From an uncultured Clostridia bacterium (GTDB lineage: Bacteria; Bacillota; Clostridia; UBA1381), in assembly GCA_947624165.1 (NCBI GenBank), contig CANQJC010000013.1:1-56121 (forward strand): 56,121 nt of DNA, in the 5' to 3' direction. The notes below the pieces were generated by a model. It saw nothing but the letters and a program-made list of their open reading frames with translations, did no database searches and was not told where the DNA came from. Below are positions 44,401-51,776 of the stretch, one piece after another. A program made the translations under genes and the position numbers. Position 1 is the stretch's first letter. Every line of letters begins with the position of its first letter.

Positions 44401-46554
44401 ATTATCGTTTACGTTGTTCTTCTCAAAATAGATATAATCCCCGTTATTGTATACCCATTCGGGGCTTATACTGAACGAATGCACATCCTTGCCGTCGTCC
44501 TTGGATTGCGAGAAAACCTCCTTCGTTTTGCCGTCCTTCACGATGCTTACGCTCTTTAAGTACGTGTAAGGAGTTTTTGTGTTTCCTCCTATCCTCTGTG
44601 TCATGCCGATGCTGTTTTTGCCGTCCTTCGTATAGCGGATTATCTGCTTGTTATTTGTATTTACCGCTCCCTCCAGCGCGAGATATGTCGCGTCCGAGAA
44701 GGAATTGTTCTTGCTTCTGTTACCGTTCTCGTCAAGGAAATCAAGTGAGTCCGCGTCGTTGAGATTTACGACGAACGGTCTCAATATCTGTTTCATGCTT
44801 GTTATCCACAGATTATTGCAGTCCGGGCAGCCCGCCTGATTGAAAAACGATATTCTGTACGGATCCCAGAACGGGCAAAGAATATTTCTTTTTACGTATC
44901 CGCTGCTGCCAAAGGTTTCCTTGCTGTCATACGCGTCTTCATCGTTCGTGCTCCAAACGTCGATATTCGAAGAATACGAACCGACAAACGCGACGACTAT
45001 ATTGGCGCAGTCTCCGGTTCTTTTCCAATCTACCTGAACGCCAGCGACATGCGCGTTTCTGTACTTTGTGTCCTTGGTTATCTCCCATGACGCGGCGACC
45101 GTTCCGATATATCTGTCGCCAAAAATATTCCGCGCGAACCATCCGGCGTTGTCCTTCCACATCAGGTTCCAGTTTTCGCCGTTACTGCCGCTCGCGCTGT
45201 ATTTGTTATCGCTGTTGCTATGTTCGGAGGTTCCCGTCAATTTCGGTGAAGATATATCTATGCTGTCGCCGAGAACAATATCGCCAACGCTGTCGCTCTC
45301 CTGTACTCCGCCGGAAAAAAGCGACGCGCCGCCGTCGGCTGTCCCCGCGGTACCGTCTATCGTAACGGTTGCGTCGCCGCCGTCGATCGCGCACATCTGG
45401 GAGGAGGTGAGCTTTAAATTGAAATCCGCGCTCCCCGTGATATATTCGGTGCGTATAGGTATTTCGATTCTGCGCGTGTCGATACCTATCGGGAACACAA
45501 CGTCCATGTCTACGGGCGAGAAATCGCGTCCCACCTGCGCGGTACCGTTCTCTGTCGTAAGATGAGCGGCGGCGATAGTGTTAAGCGCGCCGTCTCTCTT
45601 GATTTCGACCGTTACGCTTTCTCCCGACGCTTCGTAAGCGTCCTCCGTAAAGCCTATTTTCGAAGGCTCCTGCTTTTCATCGTCTATTATCGTCATCGAG
45701 CAGCTTGAAGACGCGCTGTTCGTCGTCGTACCCTGCGGCGCGCCGAGCATAAGGAAGAAATAACGGTTGCCGTCGCCGTCGTTGTTATCCTCAACGTCTA
45801 TGGCTATGTACTTTTCATTTTCTCCCTCGGCAAAATCGACCGTGAGCGTCGCGCCGAGCACAACGTTTGTCATAACGTTCGCCATTTGCTGTATCTGCTG
45901 CATTGTATCGGTCGTCGAGGTAACTACCTGTGTGTCGGCTGACATGCCGGTATATATCTCTTTCGCCGCTTGGAGCGTACTCGACGCGCTCTCGCCCTCG
46001 GCGGGAAGTGCTTCGTTATCCTTCTCTTCCTCGCTCGAGAGCACTCCGCTCTGCTCCTCCAGATAATTTATCGCTTCCTGCATACCCTGCTGAGTTGCCT
46101 TACGCATTTCCTCGTCGCCGTCGAGCATTTCGGCGTATTCTTCTTCCGTTTTCAGCTCGGATTCCGTATACTCCTCGCCCTCCATACGTTCGAGAAGCGA
46201 CTCGTTGCCTTCGGGATTCACGACCTCCGCGTCGCTTGACAATACCGAAATTTTGTAATCCTTGCCGTACTTTGCGGTCAAATCGGAAATTTTTATCGTC
46301 GCCGACGACGCCGAAGCGCAGTCGCCGCCGCGTCCGAGACGCAGTATGTAGCGTTCGTTCGCGCCTTCTTTCAGCTGCGCGTTGACGGCGGTGAGATAAA
46401 ACACATCGCTTGACAATATTTCCTCGTCAATTTCGATTTCCGGGATATATACATCCTCGGCTTCCGCTTTTGCCGGAATTGTAATTACGGGAGCGATGAG
46501 CGATGCGGTCAGAATTATGCTCAGGCTCCTCTTTAACTTTGATATTAACTTCAT
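38467..46554 (-). CDS. Giant SLH-anchored surface protein with Calx-beta, propeller-like and CARDB-like domains
   Basis: 2,695 residues. Signal peptide 1-30 (ends IPAKAEA). About 45-290 is a Calx-beta-like domain split by a Glu-rich, probably coiled-coil insert (about 110-215); a second Calx-beta is at about 297-405 (VEIKRDGALNTIAAAHLTT). Long beta-rich regions follow, with a carboxypeptidase-regulatory-like stretch near 955-1040 and an unusual hydrophobic Gly-rich segment at about 1368-1568 (GAGAYLGASLGVKLTWY). About 1618-2118 looks like a beta-propeller (KLSDGSVFMAFIDSD, VMISWLSSD). Two CARDB-like domains (about 2128-2368), a Big2-like domain (about 2371-2455), a TPEPTATPEPTA linker and three SLH modules (about 2508-2695) complete it. 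AAGGAGG precedes the ATG. It has its own extended -10 promoter and is directly followed by the double-glycine peptide gene. It is expected to be anchored to the cell wall; the ligand is unknown. Confidence 0.88.
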   Translation of the reverse strand: MKLISKLKRSLSIILTASLIAPVITIPAKAEAEDVYIPEIEIDEEILSSDVFYLTAVNAQLKEGANERYILRLGRGGDCASASSATIKISDLTAKYGKDYKISVLSSDAEVVNPEGNESLLERMEGEEYTESELKTEEEYAEMLDGDEEMRKATQQGMQEAINYLEEQSGVLSSEEEKDNEALPAEGESASSTLQAAKEIYTGMSADTQVVTSTTDTMQQIQQMANVMTNVVLGATLTVDFAEGENEKYIAIDVEDNNDGDGNRYFFLMLGAPQGTTTNSASSSCSMTIIDDEKQEPSKIGFTEDAYEASGESVTVEIKRDGALNTIAAAHLTTENGTAQVGRDFSPVDMDVVFPIGIDTRRIEIPIRTEYITGSADFNLKLTSSQMCAIDGGDATVTIDGTAGTADGGASLFSGGVQESDSVGDIVLGDSIDISSPKLTGTSEHSNSDNKYSASGSNGENWNLMWKDNAGWFARNIFGDRYIGTVAASWEITKDTKYRNAHVAGVQVDWKRTGDCANIVVAFVGSYSSNIDVWSTNDEDAYDSKETFGSSGYVKRNILCPFWDPYRISFFNQAGCPDCNNLWITSMKQILRPFVVNLNDADSLDFLDENGNRSKNNSFSDATYLALEGAVNTNNKQIIRYTKDGKNSIGMTQRIGGNTKTPYTYLKSVSIVKDGKTKEVFSQSKDDGKDVHSFSISPEWVYNNGDYIYFEKNNVNDNWINQTGNSGIRGRIELKPEFAKRPSKIRINVSDENYGYLVLSKSAKDISSTTDYTYYRGDVIKLSTVMRDKYKSAFKPVGVKVRYKINESDTKYTDKIILYDANGEAYLDEDLNHRLQYSYYELTPVFQAKDDVLTLRVKKSELSKFDTSYGLLASTNRAETVVDGVEYYDYVIEPDPVYSKIYPLSVRMAKNAGDKVYPTWREPQNAGKIYYGDVFFHEAQGGKNGNIITLSYATESAGDMYQSVTGSVYSPTFNMSTHGVDYTNSNPAKGALVNFGGQFAIVDENGNFTVPPFRAMNNTAGSSTHHYVKYMISMNDQDLLEEMELMPASPETKEVLFVNNDNKGTSRRNVPVCTQNLGQKFINTENGSIINNIEVSVQSSDGTEGLSQGSIVIMKGDVVTVTAKQVGTVTYTKVEKDESGDELKLVETPNTPENLTDVKFIVYNPKTNLEVASFDAKKNEDGTFSADVELDKVAEDYELFMRVTTDRSHGISAKSSELQQESAVDKSKTEDDEEAIKEREKAMNTMTYSDVFTGLTFISNPLNDVPVIQHLESPVNMSFDSLPFLGDTAMRFDLPFVSVGSIKTATGYRMYVGFSPLQLADTIGGMHMTKFAGGTGAYFQDIFQLAHPIKSFSEGLATSYKEAFKNVPANSMNGGMALGAPTWKVDVQIGFYIDFTYANIVNPNNGAHNTDAVLTGAGAYLGASLGVKLTWYTILPVVFIPAYFGLELNGNFLGFLGAQSDLTNSTVSYDIAKKATVEFENYLGEFHGGVQATVQVAIYVGIGLAGTIGIRGGGTFTAMAMYEPSPFVSDFGADLLFTANIWIDLFLFTVPLSYKFPDIKFGSFKEYSEMEPTNPALKKNTANANANTVSLMSAEEEKPTFTVRKPYSNKDSKWMPGGDAELMSAFDVDKTWTFVEDAYEHPDTQLIKLSDGSVFMAFIDSDNTRADTERTVLKYTVYKNGTWSEPKVVQQDSKADFQPSICEIDDGKVMISWLSSDPDKQTTENSANYLKNLEVYTAVIDPAAYTVSDEKRLTNDEYYDYTPTSVYDDKTGDRIVYYVKTDASGTAEDIANSYTNKCGIVYMLYSKEEGRWLDDYYYDNEVADSNNDGSKEDEKQKLIDMVHGQRFLSSSIPEINEAPNIADFTAITYNGIAVYAYTIDMDSSNDTTSDREMFIQCYDFADHSTYVPVRITNDNKSDTLPQFVRTKDKIPEGAQGDDLESMCVDTKLFWYRDENSIAYIDISSLVKEGVNDDGTIKEEYLKDAKGSYTKDIESSLYSYVSVPADNPSASRYMADFKAVTDGDDIYVVWTQPTSKGIDEDGNPIQCREVYATALIQNEDAAAITPEQSISDQLGCSWAPPYRLTHTEAFTDEPNAVIDGSGNLIVLYNSYNQEFTDDENAPVKITDFDLKASSLKPCGAVDVTDISLANETPVAGEETEMTVDVKNAGLTYADGYTVNVYEAKNGVQGDLIDTIQFDDKLLPGCTNKHRLKWTAPESGVKGMSFIAIAQEGGMSNTSSYESEKLEEKPVYMIDGVDAYQDSKGYHVDCTLTNKGNAPSKADDTLNVVFTGPYDMAIDYSSDERDWANTEIGEINAGESKTFSLDLDVIPETFNKFGFVDCLLVGADKDGTYNTDGESLRLIASAPVKLLLNGEEFPETIELVEGDTMEFNITCEPSNLNESMGAALGTDDASVAAFDKTTLKALSEGTTVIHGNVTPSGYAIPDITVTVKAKEEDEETPKKHSSRGNAAPTPTATPEPTATPEPTAAPEPTSTPTATNAPSQGTEPEIWFKDVNSTDWFFNAVSYASEKGYFSGVSEDMFEPDSNITRGMFITVLGRMANAETPSGETQYGDVNADMYYAPYIAWGTENGIVSGYEDGTFGPDDLITREQLAAMLWRYAKYSGVDVSAGENTDLMSYKDAPQISEYAIPAIRWACGSGIMSGYEDATEDATLRPANNATRAEAAALTQRYDDSVK

Positions 46555-46585
46555 AATTACCTCCTTGTGCGTTTTATTTGTCTTA

Positions 46586-46594
46586 ATTATACCA
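46586..46594 (-). promoter_or_regulatory. Extended -10 promoter of the giant SLH gene and leader peptide
   Basis: Minus strand TGGTATAAT (46594-46586), about 35 bases upstream of the ATG; the -35 region is weak. The exporter operon upstream has no strong terminator, so read-through into this gene is also possible. Confidence 0.65.
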
Positions 46595-46664
46595 TATATT
46601 GTGTTTTGTGAGTTGACCGTTCACGCCAAATAAAATGCTTTTTACGTCGAAAAATTTACCGACA

Positions 46665-48779
46665 TTAAATCTGTCCTTTCGTAAGCTTTCCGAACAGTTC
46701 GCTGTTCTTTATGAGGTCGTCGTAAGGGCCCTCCGCGGCGACGCGTCCCTTGTCTATCAAAAGAATTTTGTCGCAATTTTTAATTGTGGAAAGTCTGTGA
46801 GCGACTATTATCCTTGTACATTCAAGCTTACGGACGCTTTCCATGACCTTTTCCTGAGCGGTCTCGTCGAGAGCGGACGTGGCTTCGTCAAAAATCAGTA
46901 CGGCGGGTTTTGAAATCAGCGCGCGCGCTATAAGTATACGCTGACACTGACCGCCCGAAAACGAATGATTTTCGGGATTTACCGAAGTGTACAAGCCCAT
47001 CGGCATCGCTTTTATATCGTCTTCGAGACCCGCCGCGCGCACAGCGTCCCAAACCTCTTCCATCGAAGCGTCGGGCTTCGTTATCACAATATTGGAGAAA
47101 ATGTCACCCGACATAAGTCCCGAATTTTGAAGGACCGTACCGATCCGTCTGCGGTAGTTTCTCAAATTAAGCTCGCGTATATCGAAACCGTCCATATAAA
47201 CGCTGCCGTCCTCCGGCGTTTCAAAGCCGAGCAAAAGTCTTATCAGCGTGGACTTTCCGCAGCCCGAAACACCCGCGATACCCACGCTTTCCCCGCTTTT
47301 TATATGCGCGGAAATTCCGTTCAGCACGTAAGGCATATCCTTGGAATAACGAAAATAGACGTTCGATATGTCGATCTCGCCATTTAAGCTGTCCGGCGTT
47401 ATCTTATCGGCATATTCCTCACATTCCGCTGTCAGGACGCGCTTCATGACCGAATAAGACGAATGGAACGCTCCGATCGCTTCGATAACAGCCGACGCGC
47501 TCGACACGGACGCGATATACGCGCCGTAGGCTGCGGAAAAGGCTATGTAATCCGAAGCGGACGCGCCGCGTCCGAGCAGGAATATCAACGCGGTCGACAA
47601 TACAGAAAGAAGCTTGTAAAACGCCGGCGCGTATTTGAGGTAAAACGGTTTGTCCGCGCATATGGCCGCGTCGCGGTATTTTTCGCTCCACCGTCCGAGT
47701 ACGCGCGCTTCCGCGCCGTTGAGCTTTATCTGCTCCATGCCGGAAAAGACCTCGTAGCCGAAGCCCGACATCTTTGAAAGAGAATTGCTGTAATTCTTGT
47801 TCCAGCGGGAATTGAGCGTGCCCTCCGCGCATATCATTACGGCAAGAACTATCGTGACCAATATCACCCAGCCGAACAACGCGGGCGCGTATATTTTTAT
47901 TTGTATCAGGTAAAGCATCGAAAGTACAATTCCGATAAACGCGCTTATGCTCCTTACGGAGATGATTTCCGATATATTTGAAAATTCCGTTATCATGCGC
48001 GACAATTCGCCGGATCTTGAGTCTCTGAAAAAGTCGGTCTTTATGCCAAGCACCCGTGAAAATATGCCGCTCTGCACGTGCGCGCCGACGCGAACCATTG
48101 AATTTGTCAGAGCGAGCGACTGCAAAAGACGCATGACCGCCGCGACCGACACCGCAGAAAGTATGAGAGCAGCCGAAGAAAGCGTTCCCGAAGCGTTTCC
48201 CGTCGGTATGACGCGCGCGAATATAAAGCTGTTCGCCCACGGCAGCAGCATACCGGCAAGTATCGTGAACACGCTTGCGGCAAGAACGGTGATTTTATCC
48301 CTTACGGACGTCGACTTGAATATAAACTTGAACAAATCCGATTCAGACACGCGCTCCGTACCCATGGTCTTGTAAAAGCATATCGCCTCGCCCGTGAACA
48401 TACCGGCGTTTTTTGACGTTATTTTTACCGGTGTTTTCTCGTCGATGTACTTGCAGCCGCCGTTCACCGCCGGTATTACCGCAAGCCATTTTCCGTCGTT
48501 CGTATACGCGAGCAACGGAAGCGCGCACACTCTGTACCAGTCCGGCTCAAGCTCCGTTCTTCTGATTTTTATAAACAGCTTTTCCTCTATGTACCTCAGC
48601 TGCTCCTCAAACGGAAGCGACGCGTCCGCGCGTCCTTTTACGTTCAAAAATTTTAAGATCGCGTTAATGCCGTCTGCTTTCTCGTTTTTATGTATGGCTG
48701 AGTAAAGATTGTCGTACATTTTCTGTTCCGCGTCTCGGTTCCTCCGTTTCAGACGCTCTTTTTCCGACTGTGCGTTCAT
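46665..48779 (-). CDS. NHLM/NHLP-type bacteriocin export ABC transporter, permease/ATPase without C39 peptidase
   Basis: 704 residues. The N-terminal ~150 residues replace the peptidase with an accessory domain (DWYRVCALPLLAYTNDG, GMFTGEAICFYK), as in the second ABC subunit of NHLM systems. About 165-430 is the six-helix membrane domain (FRDSRSGELSRMITEFSNISEI, SGMEQIKLNGAEARVL). The ATPase domain has Walker A GVSGCGKST (about 503-511), signature FSGGQCQR, Walker B VLIFDEATSALDE and the H-loop IVAHRLST, all intact. It overlaps the C39 transporter by four bases (ATGA), so the two half-transporters are translationally coupled and could form a heterodimer. Confidence 0.92.
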   Translation of the reverse strand: MNAQSEKERLKRRNRDAEQKMYDNLYSAIHKNEKADGINAILKFLNVKGRADASLPFEEQLRYIEEKLFIKIRRTELEPDWYRVCALPLLAYTNDGKWLAVIPAVNGGCKYIDEKTPVKITSKNAGMFTGEAICFYKTMGTERVSESDLFKFIFKSTSVRDKITVLAASVFTILAGMLLPWANSFIFARVIPTGNASGTLSSAALILSAVSVAAVMRLLQSLALTNSMVRVGAHVQSGIFSRVLGIKTDFFRDSRSGELSRMITEFSNISEIISVRSISAFIGIVLSMLYLIQIKIYAPALFGWVILVTIVLAVMICAEGTLNSRWNKNYSNSLSKMSGFGYEVFSGMEQIKLNGAEARVLGRWSEKYRDAAICADKPFYLKYAPAFYKLLSVLSTALIFLLGRGASASDYIAFSAAYGAYIASVSSASAVIEAIGAFHSSYSVMKRVLTAECEEYADKITPDSLNGEIDISNVYFRYSKDMPYVLNGISAHIKSGESVGIAGVSGCGKSTLIRLLLGFETPEDGSVYMDGFDIRELNLRNYRRRIGTVLQNSGLMSGDIFSNIVITKPDASMEEVWDAVRAAGLEDDIKAMPMGLYTSVNPENHSFSGGQCQRILIARALISKPAVLIFDEATSALDETAQEKVMESVRKLECTRIIVAHRLSTIKNCDKILLIDKGRVAAEGPYDDLIKNSELFGKLTKGQI

Positions 48780-50878
48780 GTCCGCTCACACTCCTTGCCC
48801 GTTTGCTCGATTATCCGTCCGCGGCTCATCCTGATAACCTCGTCGCAGCATACGATCGCGGAGGTGCGGTGCGCTATCATGATCACGGTGATCCCGAGTG
48901 CCTTGATATTATTCATGACCTTCTCCTCCGTATCGGCGTCGAGCGCGCTCGTCGCTTCGTCCATGATGATTACGGACGGTTTCTTGACGAGAGCGCGGGC
49001 AAGCTCTATTCTCTGACGCTGGCCGCCGGAGAAGTTCGCGCCGCCCTCCTTGACGTGTTCACGGTAACCGTTTTTACGGCTTATAATGTCATCGTGTACG
49101 CATGCTGTCTTTGCGGCGGCAACGACGTCGTTGTAATGTATGCTGTCGTCCCACATGGTTATATTGTCGATAACGGAGCCTTCGAAAAGGCGTATGTTCT
49201 GGCATACGACCGATACCCTCGAATAAAAAGCGTCGCGGGTTATGTCCTTTCTTTCCGTTCCGTTAAACAAGACGCTCCCGCTCGTTTCACGGTAAAGTCC
49301 CGCGATTATGTTTGCGAGCGTGGATTTTCCGCTGCCGCTTTCTCCCGTTATCGCAACGCACGTTCCCTTCTTTATCGTCAGATTTAAATCCTTTATGATA
49401 GGTTCGTCGACCGCGCTGTAACCGAAGGTTATGTTTTTCAGTTCTATGTCGCCGTCCATATCGGCGTATTGTTCGTCCTGCTCGGAAAGAAATTTATCGT
49501 CGGGTCCATAACGCATAACGTCGTCGGTACGCGCTCTTTCGCCCTGAAGTCCGTACGCTTCTATGCCCGCCGTTACCATTGTTCCGACCGGCTCGAGCAT
49601 CGCCGACGCGATCGCCTGGAGCGAGATCAATAATCCCGCCGTCATTTGACCGTCAAGTATTTTTTTTACGCCGAAAAGCAGTATCGCCGCCGATGAGAGC
49701 GCGTTCAGGAAAGAAAAGATACTTCCCGAATATATGCCGATCTTGTCTATTTCCGTTTTTGTGTTGAGCGTCTGAGAACCGGCGGACAAAAGCTGCTCGA
49801 ACGCGCTGTCCTCCGCGCCGTTTGACTTTATCGTTTCTATTACGGAAAGCGTTCCCGATACCCGTGATTGCAGCGCGCCCGTGTTGCGGCTGTGCGAGGT
49901 CGATATTGCTTTATATTTTTTTACGCTTAAAAGTATCGACGCGATATTTATCACAGCCGAAATTATACCTACCGCGGCTATTTGCGCGTCGAACACAGTC
50001 ATGATGACGGAATACGCGGCAATTTGCAGTACGCAGCCCGCTATCGGCGCGAGAAGCTTCGTGACGCGCTCTCCCATTAGCATCGAGGCGTTAAACCTGC
50101 TTGTGAGGTCGCCCTCTCCACGCTGTGAGAAAAAATCTATCGGCAGCTTTAAAATATGACCGATGAATCCCGAATTTATATATACGTTTAATCTTTGGCT
50201 TATACGGTGACGCACGCTTTCCGACAGCGCGGCGGCTCCCGCCGTTATAAGCCCCGAACACAGAAGCACGCCGAGAAGGGCTTTTAGCCCCTGTGTGTTT
50301 TTTCCGATAAGTATTCGGTCTATAAACACCGAATTTAAAAACAACGCGGCGGCTCCCGCCACAAGCGCGCACATTTCTATAAGGGCAAAATACGATACGC
50401 ACGGCAAAAACGGCTTCACGCAGGAAGCCACGTATCCCCTCTGTTTCCTAAGCGTCATATTCGGTTGGAAATTCTCGTCCGGCGAAAACTCTATCGCAAT
50501 ACCCGTAAACGACAACGAAAATTCGTCCATCGGCACGGTGCGTATTCCGTCCGCGGGATCGGCTATCGTCGCGCCTTTTTTCCCGAAGCCGCACAGAACG
50601 AGAAAATGATCCATGTTCCAGTGTATAATTGCCGGAGTTTTGATCTCTCCGATCGAATCTATATTAACGCGCAGCGGACGCGTTTTTAATCCGTGAAAAC
50701 GCGCCGCCTTCACTATATTTTTAGCGTTTACGCCGTTACGTGACACGCCGCACTCCCGCCGAAGCTCCTCGAGCGTGACCGTTTTTCCGTAGTAATCCAA
50801 TATCATCGCCAGCGACGCCGCTCCGCACTCTGTTCTTTCCATTTGCAGAACGGGACGAATCTTTTTTACTCTGCTCAT
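48776..50878 (-). CDS. Peptidase-containing ABC transporter (C39, NHLM/NHLP type)
   Basis: 700 residues with three modules. The C39 cysteine peptidase (about 1-135) keeps Gln12, Cys18 (MERTECGAASLAMI), His91 (MDHFLVL) and Asp107 (IADPADG), so it should cut leaders after Gly-Gly. The membrane domain (about 165-440) contains LPIDFFSQRGEGDLTSRF and TIKSNGAEDSAFEQL. The ATPase has Walker A ITGESGSGKST, signature FSGGQRQR, Walker B VIIMDEATSALD and IAHRTSA. The start at 50878 follows AGGAGG that overlaps the stop of the HlyD gene. Together with the adaptor and the second ABC protein it forms a complete cleavage-and-export unit; the double-glycine peptide gene at 38309-38449 is the obvious candidate cargo. 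Confidence 0.95.
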   Translation of the reverse strand: MSRVKKIRPVLQMERTECGAASLAMILDYYGKTVTLEELRRECGVSRNGVNAKNIVKAARFHGLKTRPLRVNIDSIGEIKTPAIIHWNMDHFLVLCGFGKKGATIADPADGIRTVPMDEFSLSFTGIAIEFSPDENFQPNMTLRKQRGYVASCVKPFLPCVSYFALIEMCALVAGAAALFLNSVFIDRILIGKNTQGLKALLGVLLCSGLITAGAAALSESVRHRISQRLNVYINSGFIGHILKLPIDFFSQRGEGDLTSRFNASMLMGERVTKLLAPIAGCVLQIAAYSVIMTVFDAQIAAVGIISAVINIASILLSVKKYKAISTSHSRNTGALQSRVSGTLSVIETIKSNGAEDSAFEQLLSAGSQTLNTKTEIDKIGIYSGSIFSFLNALSSAAILLFGVKKILDGQMTAGLLISLQAIASAMLEPVGTMVTAGIEAYGLQGERARTDDVMRYGPDDKFLSEQDEQYADMDGDIELKNITFGYSAVDEPIIKDLNLTIKKGTCVAITGESGSGKSTLANIIAGLYRETSGSVLFNGTERKDITRDAFYSRVSVVCQNIRLFEGSVIDNITMWDDSIHYNDVVAAAKTACVHDDIISRKNGYREHVKEGGANFSGGQRQRIELARALVKKPSVIIMDEATSALDADTEEKVMNNIKALGITVIMIAHRTSAIVCCDEVIRMSRGRIIEQTGKECERT

Positions 50879-50887
50879 GTCTACCTC

Positions 50888-51754
50888 CTAAAACGGCCAG
50901 CGAAACGGAGGACGCTTGTCGATCACTATATCCGCTTTGCAAACCGTACCCATGGGCGCGTCGATCGACGCGCCGACGCTGTTCGACCATTTCAGGCGGC
51001 TCGCCGTCGAAGCGTCCGCAAGAAGCGTTATTTCAAGCTGAAGGTAATTATTACCTTCCTCCAGAGACGGCATATACAGATTGCTCATGTTGTTCTTTAT
51101 GTATTCGCCCTTTATGGGGTACTGCGAAATGCCCGACACGTACGCGTTGATATATCCGTATTTTTCTCTCGGCGTAAACTCCGGCATTACCTGCGCTTCC
51201 ATTCCGAGCGAAACAAGCTCGCCCTTGCCCGACGGAATAAACGCCGTCAGCTTCATGTTGTTGCCGCTTTCGCTGTACGGAGTGATCACCGCGATTTTTT
51301 CGCCCGTACCGACGTAAGCGTTCTCGTCCGCTATATAGGTCACTATTCCGTCGACGTCGGAACGGATAAACGAATACTTGTCATATTCCTCCCGCAGGGC
51401 GGCAAGCTCCGCGTCGGACGAGCGTTTTCTTATTTTTTCCAGTATACTCTCCTGCGGTATCACGGCGAGAATATCGCCCGCTTTAACGCTGCTTCCGCGC
51501 GACACCGTCGTTTTGGAAACGGTTCCGCTGCGCTCGGAATACACCGTGTCATCGCTTCCGTTGGGCCAGATGATCCCGTCTACCGACACCGTCTCGTAAA
51601 TCTCGCCAAACAGGAGCCAGACCGTAAATATCGCGGCGCATAAGGCAAGCGCGGCCGCGAACAGAGTGTATTTAACGCCGACGGCGCGCGCCGCCGACGC
51701 TTTATCCGTGCGTACCGAAGCGTTTTCAACAGCTTCTTTTCTGAATAATTCCAT
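50888..51754 (-). CDS. HlyD-family secretion adaptor (NHLM system type)
   Basis: 288 residues. A single membrane helix near residues 28-50 (YTLFAAALALCAAIFTVWLLFG) is followed by an extracellular part with biotinyl-lipoyl-like halves: VYSERSGTVSKTTVSRGSSVKAGDILAVI and FIRSDVDGIVTYIADENAYVGTGEKIAVI. The short helical hairpin between them (KIRKRSSDAELAALREEY) and the beta-barrel after it match NHLM bacteriocin secretion proteins. GGAGG lies 11 bases before the ATG. It sits between the lipoprotein gene (22 bases) and the C39 transporter (9 bases), all in one transcript. Confidence 0.92.
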   Translation of the reverse strand: MELFRKEAVENASVRTDKASAARAVGVKYTLFAAALALCAAIFTVWLLFGEIYETVSVDGIIWPNGSDDTVYSERSGTVSKTTVSRGSSVKAGDILAVIPQESILEKIRKRSSDAELAALREEYDKYSFIRSDVDGIVTYIADENAYVGTGEKIAVITPYSESGNNMKLTAFIPSGKGELVSLGMEAQVMPEFTPREKYGYINAYVSGISQYPIKGEYIKNNMSNLYMPSLEEGNNYLQLEITLLADASTASRLKWSNSVGASIDAPMGTVCKADIVIDKRPPFRWPF

Positions 51755-51776
51755 TTTATATCCCGCCTCCGATCAT

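Noticed and set aside
38467-46554. Considered as the cargo of the NHLM exporter
   Set aside because: It has an ordinary Sec signal peptide and SLH anchor and is far too large for a C39-type exporter.
46620-46664. Weak GTCG/CGAC hairpin after the NHLM ABC gene
   Set aside because: Four-base stem only; not called as a terminator, which is why read-through into the giant SLH gene is considered.
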